A stretch of 29,001 nt of DNA from an uncultured Clostridia bacterium (GTDB taxonomy: Bacteria; Bacillota; Clostridia; Lachnospirales; Lachnospiraceae): positions 1-29,001 of the forward strand of contig CALBNS010000099.1 of assembly GCA_937896665.1 (NCBI GenBank). The letters run 5' to 3'. Each line of letters begins with the position of its first letter. Positions within the stretch are counted from its first letter, which is position 1. Shown one piece after another: positions 1-7,697 of the stretch. Both the position numbers and the translations under genes were made by a program. The notes beneath the pieces are model-generated. The model was not told the origin of the DNA, did no database searches, and saw nothing but the letters and a program-made list of their open reading frames with translations.

Positions 1-23
1 GAAGAGGTATAATGCTTCTTCCC
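1..23 (-). terminator. possible terminator of the ndoA transcript, cut by the window edge
   Basis: On the minus strand, downstream of the ndoA stop, positions 1-5 (gaaga) pair with 17-21 (tcttc), leaving an 11-nt loop. The stem reaches the first base of the window, so any longer stem and the T tract, if present, lie outside. It is offered only as the likely end of the transcript. Confidence 0.3.
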
Positions 24-58
24 TTTATTTTTGCCAATTGAAATTATACACTAACTAT

Positions 59-406
59 TTATGTATGAAGCTCCAGACTGATTTTTAATGCTTCATCCAC
101 TTTTTTCATTAATTTTTTATCTACATGACATACCAAATCTTTTAACCTTTGTTTGTCAATTGTACGAATTTGTTCCAACAAAATAACGGAATTCTTTACG
201 ATTTGATACTTGCTTGCATCAATCTCTACATGTGTAGGGAGTTTTGCCTTATTCATTTTAGATGTAATTGCCGCACAGATAATTGTGGGGCTATGCTTGT
301 TTCCAATATCATTCTGAATTACAAGTACAGGTCTGATGCCGCCTTGTTCTGAACCTATAACCGGACTTAAGTCCGCATAGTATATATCACCACGTCTGAT
401 TTGCAC
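59..406 (-). CDS. ndoA: MazF/NdoA-type mRNA endoribonuclease toxin (PemK family)
   Basis: This protein of about 115 residues closely follows Bacillus NdoA (EndoA, MazF), a cytoplasmic ribonuclease that cuts mRNA at short motifs and is normally held by a small antitoxin. Visible family blocks are RGDIYYADLSP near the N-terminus, GSEQGGIRPVLVIQND, KLPTHVEID and SVILLEQIRTIDKQRL. A GTG at 415 is also in frame, but the GGAG ribosome site lies only 1 nt before it. The GTG at 406 has the same GGAG at 10 nt and matches the usual NdoA N-terminus, so 406 is preferred. It is the last gene after rex, nnr and alr. In Bacillus the antitoxin gene sits between alr and ndoA; here the roughly 77-bp gap holds no open frame longer than about 7 codons. 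Family call is very secure; the identity of any antitoxin is unknown. Confidence 0.93.
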   Translation of the reverse strand: MQIRRGDIYYADLSPVIGSEQGGIRPVLVIQNDIGNKHSPTIICAAITSKMNKAKLPTHVEIDASKYQIVKNSVILLEQIRTIDKQRLKDLVCHVDKKLMKKVDEALKISLELHT

Positions 407-483
407 TCTGTTCACACTCCGATTTTTTAAGATAAAACTATTATTTCCATCTTTTTCGGATGTATTCTCTGCAGAACCAGATT

Positions 484-1653
484 CTATGCGAAGTAATCTA
501 CCTGTTCTGCAATCCGCCCATTGCGCACATATACTCTTGGAATACGTTTTCCAAGATCACATACAAATTCGTAATTAAATCTTCCTGACAAATCACCAAG
601 TGTCTCTACGGAAATCTTTTCATTGCCATCTTTTCCAATCAAAGTGACTTTATCTCCAAAACCGACTCCTTCAATATCTGTAACATCTACCATAAACTGA
701 TCCATACAGACACGTCCTATGATAGGAGCACGTTTTCCACGAATCAATACATAACCTGTATTAGAAAGACTTCTTGGATAACCATCCGCATAACCAACCG
801 GAATGGTTGCAACCTTCATCTTACATGGGGCGACAAATGTGCCTCCATAGCTAACCGGTGTTCCTTCTTCAATCTCTTTCACAAATGCTACATGGCTCTT
901 TAATGACATCGCTGGTTTCAAAACTACATTTTGTTTTTTCACATCTTCAGAAGGGTATAATCCATAAGTTGAGATACCGGCTCTTACTAAATCAAAATTC
1001 ATCTCTGGCATATCAATAATTGCTGCACTATTCGAACAGTGCATATATTGGAACTGTACGCCTTCCTCCTCTAAACATGTTACCATCCACTTCAAATACT
1101 TGGCCTGTTTATAGGTAAAACTCTTATCCGTCTCATCAGCCTTTGCGAAATGAGTAAAAATCCCCTCCATACACACATTTTTCATATTTGAAATTCGTTT
1201 AATGGCCTGTACCGACTGTTCACTTACATCAAACCCAAGCCTTGCCATTCCGGTATCCAGTTTGATATGCATATATGCCGTTTTTCCTTCCCTTGCAGCC
1301 ATTCTGGAAATTGACTCCGCCATCTCTTCTGTATATACATTCATGCGAATATCATGTCTTAACATCTCCATGTACTGGTCAGGGAAAACACATCCCAGAA
1401 CTAAAATTGGTTTTTTTACAATGCCTTCTGTACGAAGCACAACTGCTTCATCTAAAGTTGCCACTGCAAATCCCCATATGTATTCCCAATCCTGAAGCAT
1501 CTCCGCAATCTGTACTGCACCATGACCATAACCATCTGCTTTGATGACAGGCATAATTTTGCTGTTTTCAGAAAGATTATTTTTCATTTGCTCCATATTA
1601 TATGCTATGGCATCTAAATCAATTTTTTCATATACTCTGCTGTATGTCTTCAC
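484..1653 (-). CDS. alr: alanine racemase
   Basis: The 389-residue fold-type III PLP enzyme interconverts L- and D-alanine in the cytoplasm, giving D-alanine for peptidoglycan. The PLP lysine is K38 in the VIKADGYGHG motif, the opposite catalytic tyrosine is Y269 in VSYGGTF, and the conserved CMDQFMVDV block is at about 316-324. Length is normal for the family and no key residue is missing. It starts with GTG at 1653; AAAGGTGG lies 7 nt upstream and overlaps the end of nnr, leaving 14 bp between the genes, so translation is probably coupled. The alr-ndoA order is a known Firmicutes arrangement. No separate promoter is evident. A catabolic racemase is not excluded, but the biosynthetic role is the simplest reading. 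Confidence 0.96.
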   Translation of the reverse strand: MKTYSRVYEKIDLDAIAYNMEQMKNNLSENSKIMPVIKADGYGHGAVQIAEMLQDWEYIWGFAVATLDEAVVLRTEGIVKKPILVLGCVFPDQYMEMLRHDIRMNVYTEEMAESISRMAAREGKTAYMHIKLDTGMARLGFDVSEQSVQAIKRISNMKNVCMEGIFTHFAKADETDKSFTYKQAKYLKWMVTCLEEEGVQFQYMHCSNSAAIIDMPEMNFDLVRAGISTYGLYPSEDVKKQNVVLKPAMSLKSHVAFVKEIEEGTPVSYGGTFVAPCKMKVATIPVGYADGYPRSLSNTGYVLIRGKRAPIIGRVCMDQFMVDVTDIEGVGFGDKVTLIGKDGNEKISVETLGDLSGRFNYEFVCDLGKRIPRVYVRNGRIAEQVDYFA

Positions 1654-1667
1654 AATAAAACCACCTT

Positions 1668-3155
1668 TTATATTTTCTTTAAAATTTCACTGATAAACTC
1701 AATAATATCACTGGCCAGTACACTATGCAATCCTTTCTGTTTTTTTGCAGCATCACCAGCAAGACCATGTAGATACACGGCTATAGAAGCTGCATCATAA
1801 GGATTCATATGTTGTGCTGCGATTCCTGCAATAATTCCGGTCAGGACATCACCGGAACCTCCCTTTGCCATTGCAGCATTCCCTGTCTGATTCAGACAAG
1901 TCCATTTATCCCTTTGTGCAATCAGCGTTCTGGCATCTTTTAAAACGCATACTACCGGGTATTCCCTTACAAATTGATGCAAAATCTCCATACGTTTTTG
2001 CTGAAGCTCCTGCATACTGCATTTTAACAGACGCGTCATTTCTTTCATATGTGGTGTCAAAATAATCTGTGCCTTTGTCTCTCTTAACCACTCTAAATGT
2101 TCAGAAAGAATATTAATGCCGTCTGCATCCATCACACAAATACCTGGCGCTGACATCAATGTATGGTACACCAACTGGCGCGCAATCTCGCTTTTTCCTA
2201 ATCCACAACCAATTGCTATCATATCTGCCCATGCAATAAGTTCCTTTAATTTTTCCAAATCAAACTCCTGATAGGTCGAAATAATTGCTTCCGGCAAAAG
2301 CTGTTGTAATATGATACGGTTTTCTTGGGAAGTATAAATCTGAACCAATCCGGCTCCTGCTTTATATGCAGCTTTGGCACTTAAATATGCCGCCCCTGCC
2401 ATCTCCTTACTTCCTGTTATCATAAGTACTTTCCCATAACTGCCTTTATGAGAATCATTTACCCTTTTCGGAAATTTTTCTGCAAAATCGTGATATTCGT
2501 AACTATATGTTAAATTTGTTTCTTGTATTATGGTTTCCTCTGTAATTCCAATATCTGCAACAATCCGCTTGCCAGCATAATCACTTCCCGGATAAAGAAC
2601 TGTCCCTGTCTTTTCAAATCCAAAAGAAACTGTAATATCTGCCTGAAATGCAATCCCCATTGGCTGTCCTGTTGTATCATGAATCCCGGATGGAATATCA
2701 ACTGCCACCTTCCGTCCCGGCATCTGATTCAGCAACTCAATCACGGTATAATAACTTCCTTCGACCCTTCTTTTTAAACCGGTACCGAATATTGCGTCTA
2801 TAATGACTGTGTACTGATTCTTCGCTAAAATATTCATAATTGGAATCTGATAATGCTTTGCAATGGAATCCTGAAGCTTATTCTCTTTACTTCTGGAGGA
2901 CTCTTTTCCTACAAAACAAATCTCTACTCGGTATCCTTTCAAATGCAACAGGCGGGCTATAGCATAACCATCTCCGCCATTGTTTCCGGAGCCACATACC
3001 ACCAGAACATAACTTAGATCCATATGCTCCGTTTCTAATGTTTCTACAACTTTCAATGCTGCACGTTCCATTAAAACTAACGATGGTATTCCAACCTTTT
3101 CTATAGTATATAAATCTGCTTTCCGCATCTGTGTACCCGTTACTATATATTTCAT
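1668..3155 (-). CDS. nnr: bifunctional NAD(P)H-hydrate repair enzyme (epimerase plus ADP/ATP-dependent dehydratase)
   Basis: This 495-residue two-domain protein repairs hydrated NADH and NADPH (NADHX, NADPHX). The N-terminal YjeF_N epimerase domain (about 1-215) has the GSGNNGGDG loop at 55-63 and VDIPSG at 152-157. The C-terminal ribokinase-like dehydratase domain (about 225-495) has GSYGKVLMITGS, TPHMKEMTRLL and the nucleotide-binding KGGSGDVLTG motif at 431-440. The ATG at 3155 is chosen because GGAGG lies 8 nt upstream; a longer frame opening at 3218 has no ribosome site and runs through an intrinsic terminator. It lies just downstream of rex, an NADH sensor, and 14 bp before alr. Both active sites look intact. 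Which of ADP or ATP it prefers cannot be read from the sequence, although most bacterial homologues use ADP. Confidence 0.95.
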   Translation of the reverse strand: MKYIVTGTQMRKADLYTIEKVGIPSLVLMERAALKVVETLETEHMDLSYVLVVCGSGNNGGDGYAIARLLHLKGYRVEICFVGKESSRSKENKLQDSIAKHYQIPIMNILAKNQYTVIIDAIFGTGLKRRVEGSYYTVIELLNQMPGRKVAVDIPSGIHDTTGQPMGIAFQADITVSFGFEKTGTVLYPGSDYAGKRIVADIGITEETIIQETNLTYSYEYHDFAEKFPKRVNDSHKGSYGKVLMITGSKEMAGAAYLSAKAAYKAGAGLVQIYTSQENRIILQQLLPEAIISTYQEFDLEKLKELIAWADMIAIGCGLGKSEIARQLVYHTLMSAPGICVMDADGINILSEHLEWLRETKAQIILTPHMKEMTRLLKCSMQELQQKRMEILHQFVREYPVVCVLKDARTLIAQRDKWTCLNQTGNAAMAKGGSGDVLTGIIAGIAAQHMNPYDAASIAVYLHGLAGDAAKKQKGLHSVLASDIIEFISEILKKI

Positions 3156-3173
3156 CACGCCACCCTCCATTCT

Positions 3174-3222
3174 AAAAAAAACGTGCATAGAAAGAATAAC
3201 TGTGTATTCCTTCGCCACACGT
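3174..3222 (-). terminator. intrinsic terminator or attenuator between rex and nnr
   Basis: On the minus strand, acgtg at 3181-3185 pairs with cacgt at 3218-3222, and an inner 9-bp stem (3190-3198 with 3205-3213, one G-U pair) closes a 6-nt loop. Eight T residues follow on the RNA-sense strand. The U tract ends only about 19 nt before the nnr start codon, so any transcript of nnr made from upstream must pass through it. Confidence 0.75.
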
Positions 3223-3226
3223 CTTT

Positions 3227-3256
3227 ATTTTATCATTTTTCACTTGTGCTCTGCAA
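3227..3256 (-). promoter_or_regulatory. possible promoter for nnr-alr-ndoA
   Basis: TTGCAG (3251-3256) and an extended TGA-TAAAAT -10 element (-10 at 3227-3232) are separated by 18 bp, at the 3' end of rex. Transcription would begin almost exactly at the foot of the terminator hairpin at 3174-3222, which would make that hairpin an attenuator. It is a moderate match only. Confidence 0.4.
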
Positions 3257-3881
3257 TATATTGACTGACATTATAGGAAAGTCCCATCAGACTCTCTGCA
3301 AGGTGTACATTCTCTACAATTACGTCATCCGGCAGCTGCAAGTCCGTATGTGCAAAATTCCAGATACCCTTTACACCATATGAAGCTAATTCTTTTGCCA
3401 CCTCGACTGCCTTTGTCTTTGGAATGGTTAATACTGCAATTTCAATATCATTCTGCTGTAGGAAGTCTTTTAATTCATCCATCATACGAATTGCGATTCC
3501 ACGGATTGAAATGCCTTTTAACCTTGGATTTACATCAAAAATACCTTTCAAATAAAATCCACTTTTCTCAAATGTTGTGTAATTCGCCAATGCCTGACCG
3601 AGATTACCCGCTCCGATAATCACAATGTTATGTTTTACATCCAGACCTAAGATTTTACCTATCTCCGCATGTAAATACTTTACATTATATCCATAACCTT
3701 GTTGTCCAAATCCCCCAAAATTATTTAAATCCTGTCTGATTTGAGAAGCAGTTACATTCATCCTCTTACTAAGTTCTTTTGAAGAAATACGTTCTACATT
3801 ATTTTCTAACAATTCTCCGAGATAACGATAGTAACGTGGCAGCCTACGAATTACTGCTTGTGAAATTTGTCTGCTTTCCAC
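3240..3881 (-). CDS. rex: redox-sensing transcriptional repressor Rex
   Basis: The 213-residue protein is a dimeric DNA-binding regulator that releases its operators when NADH is high, controlling fermentation and NADH-recycling genes. The N-terminal winged helix (about 1-80) includes RLPRYYRYL and MNVTASQIRQDLNNFGGFGQQGYGY. The Rossmann domain carries the GAGNLGQAL loop at 90-98 and an acidic D116 in FDVNP, the residue type that selects NADH over NADPH. A C-terminal helix (about 190-213) fits the domain-swap segment. GTG at 3881 is the start, with AAGGGAG 8 nt upstream; an ATG nearer the ribosome site is out of frame. A near-consensus promoter precedes it. Its divergent ABC-F neighbour is also beside rex (ydiH) in Bacillus. 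Its targets are not visible here. Confidence 0.96.
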   Translation of the reverse strand: MESRQISQAVIRRLPRYYRYLGELLENNVERISSKELSKRMNVTASQIRQDLNNFGGFGQQGYGYNVKYLHAEIGKILGLDVKHNIVIIGAGNLGQALANYTTFEKSGFYLKGIFDVNPRLKGISIRGIAIRMMDELKDFLQQNDIEIAVLTIPKTKAVEVAKELASYGVKGIWNFAHTDLQLPDDVIVENVHLAESLMGLSYNVSQYIAEHK

Positions 3882-3921
3882 TTTTGCATCTCCCTTCCTA
3901 TCTACATTCTCCTGTTGATTA

Positions 3922-3950
3922 ATTATATAGAATTGTTATAATAAAGTCAA
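3922..3950 (-). promoter_or_regulatory. sigma-A type promoter of rex
   Basis: On the minus strand TTGACT (3945-3950) and TATAAT (3922-3927) are separated by exactly 17 bp, 40 bp upstream of the rex start. A degenerate Rex-like box (ttgttat at 3933-3939 with a poor right half at 3944-3950) overlaps the -35 and spacer, which might allow autoregulation, but the right half is too weak to call a site. Confidence 0.8.
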
Positions 3951-3958
3951 ATTTTTAG

Positions 3959-3986
3959 TTGCAATTTATAGTGATTTCACTATAAT
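3959..3986 (+). promoter_or_regulatory. promoter of the ABC-F gene with a 20-bp palindromic operator
   Basis: TTGCAA (3959-3964) and a perfect TATAAT (3981-3986) are spaced by 16 bp. The perfect inverted repeat ttatagtgatttcactataa occupies 3966-3985 (two 9-bp arms, 2-bp centre), filling the spacer and covering five bases of the -10. This position is typical of a repressor operator. GTGA and TCAC are 2 bp apart rather than the 6 bp of a Rex site, so Rex is unlikely; the regulator is unknown. The leader to the ATG is only about 34 nt, leaving no room for a leader-peptide attenuator. Confidence 0.72.
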
Positions 3987-4026
3987 CTAAAAAAGATAGA
4001 ATAAGACAAATACAAGGAGGAAATTT

Positions 4027-5943
4027 ATGATTCTTGCATGTCACAACATTTCAAAATCATTCGGAGACCAGATTATTGTGAAATCCGGCTCATTTCATAT
4101 AGAAGAACGCGAAAAAGCCGCCTTAATCGGGCTGAATGGTGCAGGGAAGTCTACAATTCTGAAAATGATCATGAAAGAACTGGACACAGATACCGGTGAT
4201 ATTATTTTAACAAAGGGAAAAACGATCGGTTATCTTTCACAACATCAGGAATTGTCTAGCGGAAATACTATACTTGAAGAATTAAAGACTGCAAAAGCAG
4301 AAATCATCGAAATGGAAAAGCAGATTCGTACTATTGAACTCGAATTAAAACATCTGCATGGAGAAGCACTTGAAGAACGTTTACAGACTTACCATCGTTT
4401 GACACAGTGTTTTGAACAAGAAAACGGATATGCTTATCAGAGTGAGCTGGTCGGTGTTTTGAAAGGTCTTGGCTTCCATGAGACAGAGTTTTCCAAAGAG
4501 GTAGACACTTTATCAGGAGGTCAAAAGACACGTGTAGCACTTGGAAAATTACTATTAACGAAACCAGATGTACTGCTTTTGGACGAACCTACAAACCATT
4601 TGGATATGAATTCGATTGCATGGTTAGAAACATATCTTTTAAATTACGATGGTGCTGTTCTGATTGTATCGCATGACCGATATTTTTTAAATCGTGTGGT
4701 TACAAAGGTAATTGAAATTGAAAATGGCAATCTGATGACCTTTATGGGCAACTATACTGCATATGCAGAAAAGAAAAAACAGATTCGGGATGCAAAATTG
4801 AAAGAATATCTTAATCAGCAGCAGGAAATCAAACATCAGGAAGCTGTTATTGAAAAATTACGTTCTTTTAATCGTGAAAAATCAATACGCCGTGCTGAAA
4901 GCCGCGAAAAGATGCTGTCAAAAATGGAATTAGCAGATAAACCAATAGGTGATCCACAGGAGCTTCACTTTTCGTTAGAGCCTTCCTGTATCAGCGGCAA
5001 TGATGTTCTCACTGTAGAAGAATTATCTAAATCATATGGAGCACATACACTGTTCAAAAATATAAATTTTGAAATAAAGCGTGGCGAACATGTTGCAATT
5101 ATAGGGCATAATGGTACGGGAAAAACTACTCTTTTAAAGATTTTGAATGAAGTCGTTTCTGCTGACTCAGGTACTTTTAAACTTGGTTCAAAAGTACAGA
5201 TTGGTTATTACGATCAGGAACACCATGTTTTACATATGGGCAAAAATATTTTTGATGAGATTTCTGATGATTATCCTGCACTTACAAACACACAAATTCG
5301 CAATACCCTTGCTGCCTTTCTGTTTACCGGAGAAGATGTATACAAATTAATCGGCGATTTAAGCGGTGGCGAACGTGGTCGTGTTTCCTTAGCGAAGTTA
5401 ATGCTTTCCGAGGCCAATTTCCTGATTCTTGATGAACCTACCAACCATTTAGACATTGCTTCTAAGGAAATTCTCGAAAAGGCTCTGAATGATTATACCG
5501 GCACAGTTCTGTATGTTTCACATGACCGTTACTTCGTAAATCAGACAGCAACTCGGATTCTGGAGTTAGTAAACGGGACATTTGTAAATTACATCGGGAA
5601 TTATGATTATTACCTCGAAAAGAAAGATGAACTGACTGCTGCATATGCAGGTTCTGGTTCCAATACTTCTGAAACTTCTAACAGTTCTGAGTCCGAAACT
5701 AAGTTGGATTGGAAAGCCCAGAAAGAAGCGCAGGCAAAAGAGCGAAAACGCCTGAATGATTTGAAAAAGACAGAAGATAAAATTTCTCAGTTAGAAGATC
5801 GGGACACAGAAATTGACGAGTTAATGACACACGAAGACGTTTATACAAATTCTGTAAAATGTCGCGAATTATCCGAAGAAAAGGCAGCTATCGCCGAAGA
5901 ACTGGAAACACTCTTTCTTTTATGGGAAGAATTGGCTGAATAG
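4027..5943 (+). CDS. ABC-F family ribosome-associated ATPase, YdiF type
   Basis: This 638-residue protein has two ABC ATPase domains and no membrane segments, the plan of ABC-F translation factors that bind the ribosomal E site. Domain 1 has Walker A GLNGAGKST (35-43), signature LSGGQ (162-166) and LLLDEPTNHLD (183-193). A charged linker at about 245-320 corresponds to the P-site-tRNA interaction motif. Domain 2 has GHNGTGKTT (360-368), LSGGE (445-449) and LILDEPTNHLD (466-476). A Ser/Asn-rich spacer (540-557) leads to a C-terminal coiled coil (about 565-635). Both ATP sites keep their glutamates. The ATG at 4027 follows AAGGAGG at a good distance. Synteny with rex and the C-terminal coiled coil favour YdiF rather than a dedicated resistance protein. 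It stands alone between its own promoter and terminator. Confidence 0.92.
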   Translation: MILACHNISKSFGDQIIVKSGSFHIEEREKAALIGLNGAGKSTILKMIMKELDTDTGDIILTKGKTIGYLSQHQELSSGNTILEELKTAKAEIIEMEKQIRTIELELKHLHGEALEERLQTYHRLTQCFEQENGYAYQSELVGVLKGLGFHETEFSKEVDTLSGGQKTRVALGKLLLTKPDVLLLDEPTNHLDMNSIAWLETYLLNYDGAVLIVSHDRYFLNRVVTKVIEIENGNLMTFMGNYTAYAEKKKQIRDAKLKEYLNQQQEIKHQEAVIEKLRSFNREKSIRRAESREKMLSKMELADKPIGDPQELHFSLEPSCISGNDVLTVEELSKSYGAHTLFKNINFEIKRGEHVAIIGHNGTGKTTLLKILNEVVSADSGTFKLGSKVQIGYYDQEHHVLHMGKNIFDEISDDYPALTNTQIRNTLAAFLFTGEDVYKLIGDLSGGERGRVSLAKLMLSEANFLILDEPTNHLDIASKEILEKALNDYTGTVLYVSHDRYFVNQTATRILELVNGTFVNYIGNYDYYLEKKDELTAAYAGSGSNTSETSNSSESETKLDWKAQKEAQAKERKRLNDLKKTEDKISQLEDRDTEIDELMTHEDVYTNSVKCRELSEEKAAIAEELETLFLLWEELAE

Positions 5944-5945
5944 AT

Positions 5946-5978
5946 AAGAGTCTGGCATCCTAAAAATGCCAGACTCTT
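5946..5978 (+). terminator. shared terminator between ydiF-type gene and icd
   Basis: A perfect 13-bp stem (5946-5958 with 5966-5978) with a 7-nt loop (cctaaaa) lies between the convergent genes. On the plus strand it is followed by ttaattttat, a fair T tract; on the minus strand the tract is weaker. It starts 3 nt after the ABC-F stop and ends 5 nt before the icd stop. Confidence 0.85.
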
Positions 5979-5983
5979 TAATT

Positions 5984-7180
5984 TTATAATAACTCTGCAA
6001 TTGCTTTAATGAATTGTTCACTGTTTAATACAGTTGGATTTTCAAATGTTGTAATCAATGCCAAATCTTTTGTCATCTTTCCGCTCTCAATTGTATCAAC
6101 TGTGGCTTTTTCAAGTCTGTCAGCAAAATCCATCAATTCCTGATTTCCATCTAATTCGCCACGTTTGCGAAGTGCCCCTGTCCATGCAAAGATCGTAGCC
6201 ACAGAGTTTGTAGATGTTTCTTCACCTTTCAGGTGTTTGTAATAATGACGCTGTACCGTTCCATGTGCTGCCTCATATTCATAATATCCTTGTGGAGATA
6301 CTAATACAGAAGTCATCATCGCAAGTGAGCCGAATGCCGAAGAAACCATGTCGCTCATTACATCACCATCATAGTTCTTGCATGCCCAGATAAAGCCACC
6401 TTCTGCTTTCATAACACGTGCAACTGCATCATCGATCAATGTATAGAAATACGTAATACCTGCTTCATTAAATTTTTCTACATATTCTTTGTCAAAAATA
6501 TCCTGGAAAATATCTTTAAAAGTATGATCATATTTTTTTGAAATTGTATCCTTTGTTGCAAACCATAAATCCTGCTTTGTATCCAACGCATAGTTAAAAC
6601 AGCTTCTTGCAAAACTTTCAATAGAATTATCAAGATTATGCATTCCCTGTGCAACACCTGCACTTGCATAGTTATGCACAAGTTCTCTTGTCTCGGTTCC
6701 ATCCTCTGCTGTGTAAACCAGTTCTACTCTTCCTGGTCCCGGAATTACCATCTCTGTATTCTTATAAACATCACCATACGCATGTCTTGCAATCGTAATC
6801 GGCTTTTTCCAGTTCTTCACACATGGTTCAATACCTTTTACTACGATTGGTGCACGGAACACTGTTCCGTCTAACATTGCACGGATTGTTCCATTCGGGC
6901 TTTTCCACATCTCTTTCAGGTTGTATTCTGTCATACGTGCACCATTTGGTGTGATTGTTGCACATTTTACTGCGACACCATATTTCTTTGTCGCATTGGC
7001 AGAGTCAACAGTAACCTGATCATTTGTTTCATTTCTATGTTCCAATCCCAAATCATAGTACTCTGTCTTTAAATCTACATATGGAAGAATCAACTCATCT
7101 TTAATCATTTTCCAAAGAATTCTTGTCATTTCATCTCCATCCATCTCTACGAGTGGTGTTGTCATTTTAATTTTGTCCAT
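5984..7180 (-). CDS. icd: NADP-dependent isocitrate dehydrogenase, eukaryotic-like subfamily
   Basis: The 398-residue enzyme oxidises isocitrate to 2-oxoglutarate with NADP+, in the cytoplasm. It belongs to the subfamily of human IDH1 rather than E. coli Icd: the three substrate arginines fall at R100, R109 and R132, the same numbers as in human IDH1. Metal ligands lie in NYDGDVMSD (D273, D277), the conserved lysine is K210 in ATKDT, and AAHGTVQRH (304-312) holds R311 and H312 for the NADP 2'-phosphate. GGAGG lies 8 nt before the ATG at 7180. The gene is 35 bp after the DUF1653 gene and ends the long minus-strand run. In a fermenter it most likely feeds glutamate synthesis. All catalytic residues that I can place are present. 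Confidence 0.95.
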   Translation of the reverse strand: MDKIKMTTPLVEMDGDEMTRILWKMIKDELILPYVDLKTEYYDLGLEHRNETNDQVTVDSANATKKYGVAVKCATITPNGARMTEYNLKEMWKSPNGTIRAMLDGTVFRAPIVVKGIEPCVKNWKKPITIARHAYGDVYKNTEMVIPGPGRVELVYTAEDGTETRELVHNYASAGVAQGMHNLDNSIESFARSCFNYALDTKQDLWFATKDTISKKYDHTFKDIFQDIFDKEYVEKFNEAGITYFYTLIDDAVARVMKAEGGFIWACKNYDGDVMSDMVSSAFGSLAMMTSVLVSPQGYYEYEAAHGTVQRHYYKHLKGEETSTNSVATIFAWTGALRKRGELDGNQELMDFADRLEKATVDTIESGKMTKDLALITTFENPTVLNSEQFIKAIAELL

Positions 7181-7215
7181 CTTTATATCCTCCTATATTC
7201 GAAACTTACAGCACA

Positions 7216-7686
7216 TTAGTATCTTCTATTACCTTCAAATTTGGCGAGAGTCTGTAAATACCGTAATATGGCATAATATCTTGCGTCTAAATCGCCATCA
7301 TTTTCAACGAAGTCCAGACTTTGTGCCACAATACCAATAAATTCTTCTGTAATATGTGCTCTCATATTTTGTAAATATTTTATTTTCTCTGTTGTAGCAG
7401 ATAAATCTAAAAACTCCCATATCATTTCTTTTTCTCTTGTCTTTTCAAAGTTTTCAGTTACCTGCAATTCAAAACGATACTCCTGAATTACATCCGGATA
7501 TTTTTCTTTATCTACTTTACTCATAAACATTTCAAGCGGTCTTACATAAACGGCTTCACCCTCTGCTTCCTGATACACCACCATTTCTTCCATCGTCTCG
7601 GAATGCTTTGCAACTGCAACAATCTCATATAAGTTGCCCTTAAAATGCTTATAGATCTCCCCTTTTTTTGGTTTTTTATACTCCAT
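7216..7686 (-). CDS. DUF1653 domain protein of unknown function
   Basis: The 156-residue protein begins with a DUF1653 domain (about 1-65), recognisable by KKGEIYKHFKGNLYEIVAVAK, SETMEEMVVYQ and VYVRPLEMFMSKV. The rest (about 75-156) is charged and probably helical, with no motif I recognise. No signal peptide or membrane segment is seen. ATG at 7686 is preferred because GAGG lies 6 nt upstream; an in-frame GTG at 7698 would overlap the ilvA stop and has no ribosome site. It sits between ilvA and icd with small gaps and is very likely co-transcribed with them. No biochemical role is known to me for the family; short DUF1653 proteins are often small stand-alone proteins, so the C-terminal extension is the unusual part. 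Confidence 0.85.
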   Translation of the reverse strand: MEYKKPKKGEIYKHFKGNLYEIVAVAKHSETMEEMVVYQEAEGEAVYVRPLEMFMSKVDKEKYPDVIQEYRFELQVTENFEKTREKEMIWEFLDLSATTEKIKYLQNMRAHITEEFIGIVAQSLDFVENDGDLDARYYAILRYLQTLAKFEGNRRY

Positions 7687-7697
7687 ACAGCACCTCA

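Noticed and set aside
407..483. A small antitoxin gene between alr and ndoA
   Set aside because: The only ATG-led frame on the minus strand is about 7 codons long and has no convincing ribosome site.
3156..3218. A longer N-terminus for Nnr starting at a GTG
   Set aside because: No ribosome site, no homology in the extra residues, and it spans an intrinsic terminator; ATG 3155 has a good GGAGG.
3933..3950. A Rex operator overlapping the rex promoter
   Set aside because: The left half-site matches well (ttgttat) but the right half matches at only about three of seven positions, and AT-rich promoters give such hits by chance.
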